The notes beneath the pieces were generated by a model, which had not been told where the DNA came from, searched no databases, and saw only the letters and a program-made list of their open reading frames with translations. A DNA stretch of 31,251 bases from Clostridiaceae bacterium (GTDB taxonomy: Bacteria > Bacillota > Clostridia > Peptostreptococcales > Peptostreptococcaceae). Shown here one piece after another: positions 8,433 to 16,491 of the stretch (position 1 is its first letter; every line of letters starts with the position of its first letter). The position numbers and the translations under genes were made by a program. The stretch covers positions 1 to 31,251 of the forward strand of contig CABIVQ010000041.1 in NCBI GenBank assembly GCA_902362365.1. The letters run 5' to 3'.

Positions 8433-9839
8433 ATGAAAGATATATTCCCAAAAGAGTTTTTATGGGGGGCATCATCGTCAGCATTTCAAATTGAAGGTGG
8501 ATGGGATGAAGATGGAAAAGGAATGACTGTTGCAGATTTTAATTCATTTAAAAAATCTGATATACAAGCAGACAGTAAGGTAGCAAGTGATTTTTATCAC
8601 AACTGGAAAGAAGATATAGACCTTATGAAAGAACTAGGGTTAAAAACATATAGATTTTCTTTATCTTGGGCAAGAATCATACCTACTGGAGATGGAGAAG
8701 TAAATCAATTAGGAATAGATTTTTATAATAAAGTTATAGATTATTTAATAGAGTGTGGTATAACACCATTTGTTACTTTATATCATTTTGATTTACCTTA
8801 TGCATTAGTTGAAAAGTATAATGGATGGGAAAGTAGAGCTTGTGCTTTTGCATTTGAAAGATATGCAAAAATTTGCTTTGAGAACTTTGGAGATAGAGTA
8901 AAGTATTGGCAGCCACACAATGAGCAAAATCTAATGATGCGTGTAAAGGAACGTATGAATATATATGAGACAGATACTTACGTAGTGGAAAAAATACGTG
9001 CTCAAATGGATTATCATATGTCATTAGCTCATGCACTTGCAGTTAATGCTTGCCATGATATTGTAGAAGATGGGAAGATAGGACCGTCAATATCAGCCAC
9101 AGTTACTTATCCTTACTCTAACAAACCAGAGGATGTATGGGCTGCAAAGTTAAATGACAATTTTAAAACTAATTATCTATTAGATATGCACTATAATGGT
9201 GAATATCCAGCATATTACATGAAATATCTAGAGAAACTTAATATAGTACCTAGTATGCCAGAGGAAGACAAGTTAATATTAAAAAATGCAAAGATGGATT
9301 TTATAGCATTTAATTATTATCGTACGTTATGCGCTAGGCATCTTGAAGCAAATGATGAAAATCCTGTAGGTACTCGTGTAAGTGAGATTGATTATGATTT
9401 ATATGGATATTTTAAGATAGAAAAAAATCCTAATTTAAAAGCTACAGAATATGGGGCACAAATTGATCCAGTAGGTATGAGGATAGCATTAAATGAATAT
9501 TACAATAGATATCATCTTCCTCTTATAATTACAGAAAATGGATTAGGTACGGCTGATATTTTAACAGAAGATGAAAAGGTGCATGATGATTATAGAATAA
9601 ATTATCTAAGAGATCATATAGATGCATGTAGAAAAGGGATAGAAGATGGAGTAGAGCTTATTGGGTACTGTCCATGGTCAGTTATAGATTTACTAAGCTC
9701 ACATCAAGGATTTAAGAAACGTTATGGATTCGTATATATAAATAGGGAAGATCATGACTTCAAAGATTTGAGAAGAATAAAAAAGGATAGTTACTATTGG
9801 TACCAAGAGGTTATCAAATCAAATGGAGAAAATCTATAG
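8433..9839 (+). CDS. 6-phospho-beta-glucosidase, glycoside hydrolase family 1
   Basis: This 468-residue cytoplasmic enzyme cleaves the phosphorylated beta-glucoside delivered by the upstream EIIBC into glucose 6-phosphate and an aglycone or sugar. The N terminus has the GH1 signature FLWGASSSAFQIEGG. The proposed acid/base is Glu164 in PHNEQN and the nucleophile is Glu368 in ITENG. The acid/base motif departs from the common T-x-N-E-P, with His before Asn-Glu and Gln after it. That is worth noting, but the Asn-Glu pair is kept. An AGGAGG site precedes the ATG, and a terminator closes the operon. The precise sugar (cellobiose, arbutin, salicin) cannot be told. Confidence 0.92.
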   Translation: MKDIFPKEFLWGASSSAFQIEGGWDEDGKGMTVADFNSFKKSDIQADSKVASDFYHNWKEDIDLMKELGLKTYRFSLSWARIIPTGDGEVNQLGIDFYNKVIDYLIECGITPFVTLYHFDLPYALVEKYNGWESRACAFAFERYAKICFENFGDRVKYWQPHNEQNLMMRVKERMNIYETDTYVVEKIRAQMDYHMSLAHALAVNACHDIVEDGKIGPSISATVTYPYSNKPEDVWAAKLNDNFKTNYLLDMHYNGEYPAYYMKYLEKLNIVPSMPEEDKLILKNAKMDFIAFNYYRTLCARHLEANDENPVGTRVSEIDYDLYGYFKIEKNPNLKATEYGAQIDPVGMRIALNEYYNRYHLPLIITENGLGTADILTEDEKVHDDYRINYLRDHIDACRKGIEDGVELIGYCPWSVIDLLSSHQGFKKRYGFVYINREDHDFKDLRRIKKDSYYWYQEVIKSNGENL

Positions 9840-9844
9840 CAAAG

Positions 9845-9873
9845 AGCTCACAGTTTATACTGTGAGCTTTTTA
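9845..9873 (+). terminator. Terminator of the beta-glucoside operon
   Basis: Perfect 10-bp arms AGCTCACAGT and ACTGTGAGCT with a TTAT loop are followed by a T run. Confidence 0.93.
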
Positions 9874-9897
9874 TTTTAAGGAGATTTATATAAAAGA

Positions 9898-10419
9898 CTA
9901 TAAATTATAAAATGTATTAATGTATGAAATCATTTCATCTCCTAGGTTTAAATAGTAATATATGTATGTTAAGTATTCAGAATCGAAAAGCTTAGATGCT
10001 TCAAATTCGTTATTTATAAGTGCATTTAATAATGATAATTGCTGATTTAAACTCATTTGATAAGAATTTAATATAATCCTAATTTGTTCTGCAAATAATA
10101 AATCTGGCTGAGAGTCACTATATTTTTTCAAAATTTGATATGGAATTTTCTAGTGAAGATATTTCAGTTAAATAAAAGTTTATTTGTTTTTTATTTCATC
10201 TGGATTTTCTTTTGCTGTAGTTGGGCTTATATTAATAGTATTTATATTTGATCTTACTGATCCTATTTTATCAAGATATCCTACTAACTCATCTTTTACC
10301 TTTATGTTTTGAAGCATTGGAGATATTAATAATTCGTATTGCTGAGAAAAACTTGTAGAATTGCTTGTCATGATAAATAAAATTAATAATAGTGCTATTA
10401 GCATACATTTCTTTTTTAT
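9898..10419 (-). pseudogene. Broken gene for a small secreted protein of unknown family
   Basis: Three overlapping frames on the minus strand join into one protein of about 173 residues. A Lys-rich start and hydrophobic stretch (MLIALLLILFIMTS) form a signal peptide. An alpha-helical middle (INFYLTEISSLENSISNFEK) is reached only by adding one A in the A6 run at 10187-10192. The C-terminal part is regained by removing one A from the A6 run at 10123-10128. The codon at the expected start, 8 nt after AGAAAGGA, is ATA (10417-10419), as if an ATG had mutated. The only ATG starts are inside or after the signal peptide's basic region. Three lesions argue for a dead gene. The family is not recognised. 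Confidence 0.6.
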
Positions 10420-10696
10420 TTTTGAATTCCTTTCTAATTTGAAAATTTAAATATAGTTTATACTTATAAGGTGAAGTCTATTCAATTACAATGTGTATTT
10501 TTATAATGGTTGATATGAGATTATTTAATGTAAAATTTGACAAGTTAAGATAATTATAAAAGATTAGTATTAGTTTGATTTTTTCTTAATATTAGCTATA
10601 GACTATGAATATATATCTATTTACTTTATAATTAAAGATATTAAAAGATATGTTAAGAAATGAAACAGAGGAATTAATTTTGATTTTTAGGAGGGC

Positions 10697-10820
10697 ATGG
10701 AGATAAAATATTATTGATATCGTAGCAAGAATTATAATAGGAGTATATCTTGTAGGATATTTAGGGATAGTAACAGGATTTACTGCAAGGAATACTTATG
10801 AAATATACAGATTAGTTTAA
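10697..10820 (+). pseudogene. Frameshifted small membrane-protein gene
   Basis: TAGGAGGG lies just before an ATG at 10697, but the frame stops after six codons. Removing one A from the run at 10705-10708 opens about 40 codons with a hydrophobic helix (IIIGVYLVGYLGIVTGF), ending at TAA 10818-10820. The good ribosome binding site and the continuous hydrophobic frame suggest a real small membrane protein that was lost by slippage, or misread in the assembly. From 10420 to 10696 no gene is seen. Confidence 0.4.
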
Positions 10821-10844
10821 ATAATTTTTAGGGAGGGTTTATAG

Positions 10845-11063
10845 ATGAATATAGATAAATGTCCATTATGTGGATGCGAAGAGATAGGAGAAGGATGCTT
10901 TGAAGGTTACGGAGGATTAATAAGTTCAAAGAGTGTGCTTCCTATACCACAATCTGTAATAGCTAGTGTATGTACAGACTGTGGTTATATAATAGCAATG
11001 AGGGTTTCACAACCAGAGAAGTTTAAGAAAAAGAAAAATAAGTTCATACAATTAGTTCTTTAG
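10845..11063 (+). CDS. Small zinc-ribbon hypothetical protein
   Basis: This 72-residue protein has two knuckles, CPLC near the N terminus and CTDC near residue 48, which together can hold one zinc ion. The C terminus is Lys-rich (KFKKKKNKF). There is no membrane segment. AGGGAGG precedes the ATG. It sits between the frameshifted small membrane-protein gene and the deaminase gene, all on the plus strand with short gaps, so co-transcription is possible. A role in nucleic-acid or protein binding is plausible but not shown. Confidence 0.65.
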   Translation: MNIDKCPLCGCEEIGEGCFEGYGGLISSKSVLPIPQSVIASVCTDCGYIIAMRVSQPEKFKKKKNKFIQLVL

Positions 11064-11109
11064 AAATTGAAAGTATATAATTTAGATTCGTTAAAGAGGG
11101 GGATATAAA

Positions 11110-11511
11110 ATGAATAACTGGGATAAATTATATAATAAGGCTAAAGAAGTCCAAAATGGTAGAGAAATTTCACCTTTTATATATGGCGGTCAAGTTTCTG
11201 CTGCTATTATTACTGATAAGGGAAATATTTATTTTGGTATTTGTGTAGATGCCACTTGTGGATTGGCAGTATGTGCAGAAAGAAATGCTATTTTTAATAT
11301 GATTACAAATGGTGAAAGTAAAATAGATAAAATGGTGGCAATTACATCAGATAACAGAGTAGGTGCTCCTTGTGGTGCTTGTAGAGAATTGATGATGCAA
11401 TTACATAAGGATTCTGGAGAAATAGAAGTTTTAATGAATTATGAAACTATGGAAATTAAAAAGTTAAAGGAGTTAGTGCCTGATTGGTGGGGAATAGATA
11501 GATTTAAATAA
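11110..11511 (+). CDS. Cytidine/blasticidin-deaminase-like enzyme
   Basis: This 133-residue protein belongs to the zinc-dependent cytidine deaminase superfamily. The catalytic signature is CAERNA, with ligand Cys55 and proton shuttle Glu57, and the second half is PCGACRE, with Cys88 and Cys91. These three Cys make the CDA-type zinc site. The length matches free tetrameric cytidine deaminases (about 130). The sequence is not a typical Cdd (no FNVEN-like start is obvious) and may act on another nucleoside or aminopyrimidine, as blasticidin-S deaminase-like members do. AGAGGGGG lies 6 nt before the ATG. Confidence 0.8.
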   Translation: MNNWDKLYNKAKEVQNGREISPFIYGGQVSAAIITDKGNIYFGICVDATCGLAVCAERNAIFNMITNGESKIDKMVAITSDNRVGAPCGACRELMMQLHKDSGEIEVLMNYETMEIKKLKELVPDWWGIDRFK

Positions 11512-11590
11512 TTAATGAACTCACGATTTATACTTAAAAATGACTAAACAATTAATATAAAAATAATTAATATAATGGTGTTAAATTTAT

Positions 11591-11637
11591 AACTGTATCT
11601 TAAAGTTTTAATACAAACAATAGGATATAGTTTTTTT
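11591..11637 (+). terminator. Probable terminator after the deaminase gene
   Basis: AACTGTATCTT (11591-11601) can pair with AGGATATAGTT (11622-11632) through 11 bp including two G-U pairs, followed by TTTTTTT. The rest of 11512-11740 shows no gene. Confidence 0.65.
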
Positions 11638-11746
11638 ATTGTTTATAGAATTAAAGTATTATTGTAAAAATTAACTAGCACAACGAGTGATATTAATAAA
11701 GTATAAATTTAAGTGTAAAACTATATGTTTATGATTAATTAAAAAT

Positions 11747-11781
11747 CTCTGGGGGTGTTTAGAAATCAAGACCCTTCAGAG
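11747..11781 (+). other. G-rich stem-loop ahead of the sigma-factor operon
   Basis: CTCTGGGGGT (11747-11756) can pair with ACCCTTCAGAG (11771-11781), with one bulged T and a 14-nt loop. It stands out in AT-rich DNA and is followed by TATATTTTTATC. It could be a second terminator that insulates the sigma operon, or an RNA element. It lies upstream of the ECF promoter and so is not part of that transcript's leader. Confidence 0.45.
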
Positions 11782-11843
11782 GTATATTTTTATCAATTTG
11801 TTTTTATAGAATTTTTATAAATAAGTAAATTTTTTATATTAAG

Positions 11844-11870
11844 TGAAACTTAGTATATACTTAATACGTC
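11844..11870 (+). promoter_or_regulatory. ECF sigma-type promoter
   Basis: TGAAAC at 11844-11849 and CGTC at 11867-11870 are separated by 17 bp, the arrangement known for promoters read by ECF sigma factors (for example the Bacillus SigV/SigW/SigX group). The -10 CGTC lies 34 nt before the start of an ECF sigma gene. The sigma factor therefore probably transcribes its own operon. Confidence 0.75.
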
Positions 11871-11903
11871 TAATAAGTGAATCATAAATTGAGGGAGGAA
11901 GAA

Positions 11904-12464
11904 ATGGGACAGTTAATTTCATTAAAAAAAGATCGGTCAACTGTTGCTTCTAGTAATAAAAATATAATAAAGAAAGCTGTAAAATGTGATAAGGATGCTA
12001 TTTCAACTCTAATTGATGAATACAAAGAATACCTATACAAAACAGCTTTTTTATATGTAAAAAATGAACATGAAGCAATAGAAATTTGCCAAGAAACAGT
12101 ATATAAGGCGATTATAAATATACATAAATTAAGAGAAGTAAAATATTTTAAAACATGGATTACGAGAATACTTATAAATAATATTAATGACATGAATAGA
12201 AGTAAAAGTAAATTTGTAGATAATTTTGAGCAAATTGAACTAATTGAAGATATAACTTATGAAAATTTAGAAGAAAAGATAGATTTATACAATGCAATAG
12301 ATATATTAGATGAAAAATTTAAAACTCCAATAATACTTCAGTATTTTCATGATATGACTATAAAAGAGATAGCTGAAATACTTGAAAGTAATGAAAATAC
12401 CATAAAGACCTACATAAGAAGGGGCAAAGAAAGATTATATAAGATATTAAAGGAGGGAAATTAA
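11904..12464 (+). CDS. ECF (sigma-70 family) RNA polymerase sigma factor
   Basis: This 186-residue protein directs RNA polymerase to stress or envelope genes. Region 2 covers about residues 30-100 (YKEYLYKTAFLYVKN, then ICQETVYKAI). Region 4, with the helix-turn-helix DMTIKEIAEILESNENTIKT, covers about 125-180. No region 3 is present, as is usual for ECF factors. GGGAGG at 11893-11898 serves the ATG at 11904; the GTG at 11877 has no such site. An ECF-type promoter lies upstream. The next gene starts one base after this stop and encodes a DUF4179 protein, the usual anti-sigma partner. The inducing signal is not visible. Confidence 0.9.
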   Translation: MGQLISLKKDRSTVASSNKNIIKKAVKCDKDAISTLIDEYKEYLYKTAFLYVKNEHEAIEICQETVYKAIINIHKLREVKYFKTWITRILINNINDMNRSKSKFVDNFEQIELIEDITYENLEEKIDLYNAIDILDEKFKTPIILQYFHDMTIKEIAEILESNENTIKTYIRRGKERLYKILKEGN

Positions 12465-13511
12465 TTGAGTAAATTAGATAATATAAAAATTCCAGAGAGC
12501 TTAGATAAGGCTATTAATATGTCTATTGATAAAGCATTGAATGATAAAAAGAAAATTAATTTACATAAAAGAAAAAGGCTTGTAGCAGGAATATCAGGGT
12601 TATTTATTTTAGGTGGTCTAATTTTCACTAGCGAGACTACTTGGGCTTATATAGATGGTATATCAAGAAAAATAGAAGAGCATTTTGGAAAAAATAATAA
12701 TGAATTTGAGAAATATAAATTTGAAGGAGACTTAGTTTCTGAATATAATGGACTAAAATTTAGCATAGGTGAGCTAATGTTAGATGATAGACAATTAATA
12801 ATTAGTATGAGTGCAGAGTATTCAAAACCTAAATGGTTTTTTAAAGAGGTAGTTCCAGAGTATCCAACGGTTACTATTGGTGACTTTGTATTTGCAGGTC
12901 AAGCTTGTTATTATGATACAGAAAAAGTAGCAGGAGAAAAGAAGATTAATATAATATATAAAATGAGTTTAACTTCTATTGATACAGATGGTGATGGTTG
13001 TAGTGATACAAACTTTGAATTATTAGATAATATTAATAAGAATGAAGAATATGACTTAAATATTAGATTTGATAAATTAAAATCTGGGGATGAGGGAAAA
13101 TGGGAGTTTAATGCAAAGTTTAATGCATCTAATATTATTGATAATACTAAGGTTTATAAAGTAGATAAGAAAATTAAAATAGATAGAAAAGAGTACAAAG
13201 GAGAGCTTGTAATAGAAGAAGTTAGAATATCACCATTTTCTATTAAGGTTAAGTATAACTATGATTTATATGAAAAAATCCCTGTAAAAGATAGAAGAGA
13301 GCCATCAATAAGAGTAAAAGATCAAAAAGGGAATGAATTAGAATTCGGACCTGGAGAGGGTGGAGAATTAGTAAATAAAAGATGGTACATAGTAAATGAA
13401 TGGTGGCTAAAGGGTAATGAAAGTAAAATTACTGTAGTACCTGTATCTTATAGTTATGATGATAAACCAACTACATATGAAGATGGTATTGTGGAAATTG
13501 ATTTGAAGTAG
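12465..13511 (+). CDS. DUF4179 membrane protein, probable anti-sigma factor
   Basis: This 348-residue bitopic protein has a cytoplasmic N-terminal part of about 40 residues that is Lys-rich, one membrane helix (about 43-62, GISGLFILGGLIF), and a large extracytoplasmic beta-rich domain. DUF4179 proteins are commonly encoded directly after ECF sigma genes and are taken to sequester them at the membrane. The start codon is TTG at 12465, with AGGAGGG at 12451-12457. It directly follows the sigma stop codon, which suggests translational coupling and fixed stoichiometry. The outer domain may sense envelope damage or a ligand. A bidirectional terminator follows. Confidence 0.85.
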   Translation: MSKLDNIKIPESLDKAINMSIDKALNDKKKINLHKRKRLVAGISGLFILGGLIFTSETTWAYIDGISRKIEEHFGKNNNEFEKYKFEGDLVSEYNGLKFSIGELMLDDRQLIISMSAEYSKPKWFFKEVVPEYPTVTIGDFVFAGQACYYDTEKVAGEKKINIIYKMSLTSIDTDGDGCSDTNFELLDNINKNEEYDLNIRFDKLKSGDEGKWEFNAKFNASNIIDNTKVYKVDKKIKIDRKEYKGELVIEEVRISPFSIKVKYNYDLYEKIPVKDRREPSIRVKDQKGNELEFGPGEGGELVNKRWYIVNEWWLKGNESKITVVPVSYSYDDKPTTYEDGIVEIDLK

Positions 13512-13537
13512 TTATTTAGAGAGTAGGAACATAAATC

Positions 13538-13576
13538 AAAAAATTCTAATTCACAAACTTGAATTAGAATTTTTTT
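13538..13576. terminator. Bidirectional terminator between convergent operons
   Basis: Fifteen-bp arms (AAAAAATTCTAATTC and its complement) with an 8-nt loop are flanked by A and T runs. It ends the sigma operon on the plus strand and the M20/AbgT operon on the minus strand. Confidence 0.9.
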
Positions 13577-13598
13577 GTTATCACTTAATATACTTAAC

Positions 13599-14738
13599 CT
13601 AGCTATTTTGTAAGTATTCAATAGCATATTGAGTATAAAGTCTTGTTCCTATTTCTAATGCATCTTCATCTATGTCGAAGTGTCCGTTATGGTGAGGATA
13701 GCATGCATTTTTTTCCTCATTTCTGCATCCAACAAATGCTAGAGCTCCTGGAGCTAGTTCCATAAAGTGTGAGAAGTCTTCGCCACCAGTTACTTTTTCA
13801 AATTTAAGTATCCCTTCTTTTCCTAGGAAATCTTCTACGACTTTCTCAGAAATAGCTGAACATTTAGGATCATTTATTACTGGGGCAGTTACAAATTGAA
13901 AGTCAAGTGAAGCTTGAGCTCTATAAGTTTTTGCAGTATTTTCTACGACTCTACCAATTATTTCTGGAAGTTGTTTTCTAAGTTCTGGATTAAAACTTCT
14001 TGTAGTACCTTCTATATATCCGTTTTCTGCGATTACATTAAATCTACTGCCTGAGTTTAACATACCTACTGTTACAACCAATGAGTCATTAGGATGTATT
14101 TCTCTACTTACAATACTTTGTAAATTCATTACTATAGCTGAACTTACTAAGACAGCATCTACGCATTGTTGTGGAGCAGATCCATGTCCACCTTTACCTT
14201 TAACTTCTATTTTGAACCAGTCAGCACCAGCCATTCTAGGTCCTTCTTCTACAGAAACTTTTCCTGTTTCTATATCTGCCCATAAATGTATGCCAAATAT
14301 AGAATCTACACCTTCCATTGCGCCATCATTTATCATAGCATGAGCACCTTGAGCTGTTTCTTCAGCAGGTTGGAAGAATAATTTTACAGTACCATGTATT
14401 TCATCTCTTAATTCATTTAAAACTTTTGCTGCTCCAATCAACATAGCAGTGTGTCCATCATGTCCACAAGCATGCATCATTCCACTAACTTGAGATTTAT
14501 ATTCCACTGTATTTAATTCTTGAACAGATAGGGCATCCATATCTCCTCTTAGAGCAACTGTTTTTCCAGGATGATTTCCTTTTATAGTAGCTATGACACC
14601 AGTTGTTGCACATTCTCTGTACTCAACACCAATTTTTTCTAGTTCTTCTTTAATTCTTCTTGATGTATTAAATTCCTTAAGACTAGATTCAGGTTTAGAG
14701 TGGAATTCTCTTCTTAAATCTATAACATAGTCTTTCAC
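13599..14738 (-). CDS. M20 family amidohydrolase (aminoacylase/AbgB-like)
   Basis: This zinc peptidase of the M20D type hydrolyses N-acyl or aminobenzoyl amino acids. The metal site is visible as GDMDAL, HACGHDGHTAML (Cys91, His93) and PAEET with the general base Glu126-Glu127. The dimerisation domain follows GKGGHGSAP. It is the last gene of a minus-strand operon after another M20 enzyme and AbgT, the layout of E. coli abgA/abgB/abgT. The GTG at 14738 has no ribosome binding site. The natural start is probably an ATG at 14776 in another frame, separated by a run of eight A. The N-terminal half-helix is therefore out of frame, and expression is uncertain. Confidence 0.85.
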   Translation of the reverse strand: MKDYVIDLRREFHSKPESSLKEFNTSRRIKEELEKIGVEYRECATTGVIATIKGNHPGKTVALRGDMDALSVQELNTVEYKSQVSGMMHACGHDGHTAMLIGAAKVLNELRDEIHGTVKLFFQPAEETAQGAHAMINDGAMEGVDSIFGIHLWADIETGKVSVEEGPRMAGADWFKIEVKGKGGHGSAPQQCVDAVLVSSAIVMNLQSIVSREIHPNDSLVVTVGMLNSGSRFNVIAENGYIEGTTRSFNPELRKQLPEIIGRVVENTAKTYRAQASLDFQFVTAPVINDPKCSAISEKVVEDFLGKEGILKFEKVTGGEDFSHFMELAPGALAFVGCRNEEKNACYPHHNGHFDIDEDALEIGTRLYTQYAIEYLQNS

Positions 14739-14748
14739 ATCATCTATA

Positions 14749-14789
14749 TTTTTTTTACTAATTCATTTACTATCATTTTTTCTCCCCCA
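14749..14789 (-). other. Displaced true start of the M20 gene: RBS, ATG and slippery A8 tract
   Basis: Reading the minus strand, GGGGGAG (14783-14789) precedes an ATG at 14774-14776. It encodes MIVNELVKK and then stops after the A8 tract (14749-14756). With nine A the frame would continue as NIDDVKDYVIDLRREFH, exactly the usual M20 N terminus. The tract is either a frameshift mutation, a slippage (phase-variation) site, or an assembly error. Confidence 0.7.
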
Positions 14790-14804
14790 ATATGTTTATA
14801 TATT

Positions 14805-14839
14805 TTAAAGAACTATACCAGTCAGATATAGTTCTTTAA
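14805..14839 (-). other. Intercistronic stem-loop between abgT and the downstream M20 gene
   Basis: Perfect 13-bp arms (TTAAAGAACTATA and its complement) enclose a 9-nt loop. There is no strong U tract on the minus-strand exit, so it is probably an RNA processing, stability or partial-attenuation element rather than a full terminator. Confidence 0.6.
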
Positions 14840-14876
14840 GCAAAATTAATTATTAAAACTTAGCGTAATAATTTAA

Positions 14877-16448
14877 TTACATATGGTAATAAATTCCGCC
14901 ACCTGGCCCTAGTGGAATATTAAATACCATGAATATAATTAATAATATTATCCATGCTAAGCCAAATATTAATGAGTAAGGCATCATACTAGCCATTATA
15001 GTACCTATGCCCATATTCTTATCATATTTTTTAGCAAAGGCTAATAGAACAGGGAAGTAAGTAAATATTGGGCTTAACGGATTTGTTATAGAGTCACCTA
15101 TACGATAAGCCATTTGAGTTAAAGCTGGGTCATATCCTAATAATAAGAACATAGGAACGAATATTGGAGCCATAACCGCCCATTTTGCTGAACAACTTCC
15201 AACAAATAAATTTATGAATGCAGCAAATAAAACGAATGCTACTAATAATCCAGGTCCTGTAAGTCCTATATCACTTAACCATTCAGCACCTTTTATTGAT
15301 AAAAGAGAACTCATATTAGATGAATTGAATAAAGCTAAGAATTGACCAGCAGCAAATGCTAATACTATATAAGAACCCATGCCAGCCATTGAATCATATA
15401 AAAGAGAAGCTACATCTTTATCATTTTTTATTTTTTTAGTCATAATACCGTAAGTTAATCCAGGTACAAAGAATAAGATCGTGATTATTGGAACCATGCC
15501 TGTCATAAGTGGAGCACTAGCAGCTAATAAAGAACCAGTTTCTTTGTCTTTCATAAAGGCGTTAGGTCCTATAGATAAAGCAACAAGTACGATTACACAT
15601 ATTAAAAATCCTAAGCCAGCATATTTCATAGCTTTTTTCTCTAATGGAGCAGCTTCTGATGTTTCTCCATTATCTATAATTGTATAATCAGTTCCTTCAA
15701 AACGAGGAGCTAAATATTTTTCTGTAACAAATGTACCAAGAGCTGTTAATAAAAAAGTAGATACTATTAAGAAGTACCAGTTCATAGCAGGTGTTCCTAC
15801 ATAGTTTGGATCAACTATTTGTGCTGCTGGAATAGTGAACCCTGCTACAAGTACGTCTAGCATATTTATCATTAAGTTAGCAGAGAACCCTGCTGCAACA
15901 CCAGCGTATCCGGCAAATAATCCAACAAGTGGATGTCTACCAACACCTAAAAATACTAAAGCAGCAAGTGGTGGAAGTACAACGAAACCAGCATCAGCAA
16001 CTGCATTTGCTAATATACCGACGAATATTATAGTTGCAGTTAATAATTTTTTTGGAACTTTAGTAACTGTAGTTTTCATTACAGTTTCCATAAGGCCAGA
16101 TCTTTCAGCTAAACCAGCACCAAGCATAGTAACAAGTACTAGACCAAGTGGAGCAAAGCTCGTAAAGTTTGTAACTACATTTCCTAAGAATAATTGCAAT
16201 TGTTCCTTACTTAATAAATTTACACCTGTAACAACTAAGTTTTTACCAGTTGCCTCATCAATTTGCCCAGGATGAACAGCTGTAACACCTGATTTTGAAA
16301 CGATGTAAGATAAAACCAAAACTACAAACCATAAGATTACAAAAATTGTAACTGGGTCAGGAAGCTTATTACCAATACGCTCTACAACATTTAAGAAACG
16401 CATTAATAAGCCTTGTTTTTCATTCTTTTTAGTTTTTGCATTACCCAA
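14877..16448 (-). CDS. abgT: AbgT family aminobenzoyl-glutamate-type transporter
   Basis: This membrane transporter of about 523 residues belongs to the AbgT family, whose E. coli member imports p-aminobenzoyl-glutamate, a folate breakdown product; other members export sulfonamides. It has about 12 hydrophobic segments, including the N-terminal NKLPDPVTIFVILW signature and the late NPLSPIFTYFPVLLAF segment. The start is taken as TTG at 16448, because AAGGGGTGA (16454-16462) sits 5 nt before it; a GTG at 16457 overlaps that site. Two M20 hydrolases flank it in the same operon, so imported amide substrates are probably cleaved inside the cell. The true substrate could also be another N-acyl amino acid. 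Confidence 0.92.
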   Translation of the reverse strand: MGNAKTKKNEKQGLLMRFLNVVERIGNKLPDPVTIFVILWFVVLVLSYIVSKSGVTAVHPGQIDEATGKNLVVTGVNLLSKEQLQLFLGNVVTNFTSFAPLGLVLVTMLGAGLAERSGLMETVMKTTVTKVPKKLLTATIIFVGILANAVADAGFVVLPPLAALVFLGVGRHPLVGLFAGYAGVAAGFSANLMINMLDVLVAGFTIPAAQIVDPNYVGTPAMNWYFLIVSTFLLTALGTFVTEKYLAPRFEGTDYTIIDNGETSEAAPLEKKAMKYAGLGFLICVIVLVALSIGPNAFMKDKETGSLLAASAPLMTGMVPIITILFFVPGLTYGIMTKKIKNDKDVASLLYDSMAGMGSYIVLAFAAGQFLALFNSSNMSSLLSIKGAEWLSDIGLTGPGLLVAFVLFAAFINLFVGSCSAKWAVMAPIFVPMFLLLGYDPALTQMAYRIGDSITNPLSPIFTYFPVLLAFAKKYDKNMGIGTIMASMMPYSLIFGLAWIILLIIFMVFNIPLGPGGGIYYHM

Positions 16449-16491
16449 GCGAATCACCCCTTATTAAATTTAAAATCCCCCTAATTAAAAC

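Noticed and set aside
15481..16275. Plus-strand ORFs opposite the AbgT gene
   Set aside because: They are antisense shadows of a clear transporter gene, rich in Pro, Ser and Thr, without ribosome binding sites.
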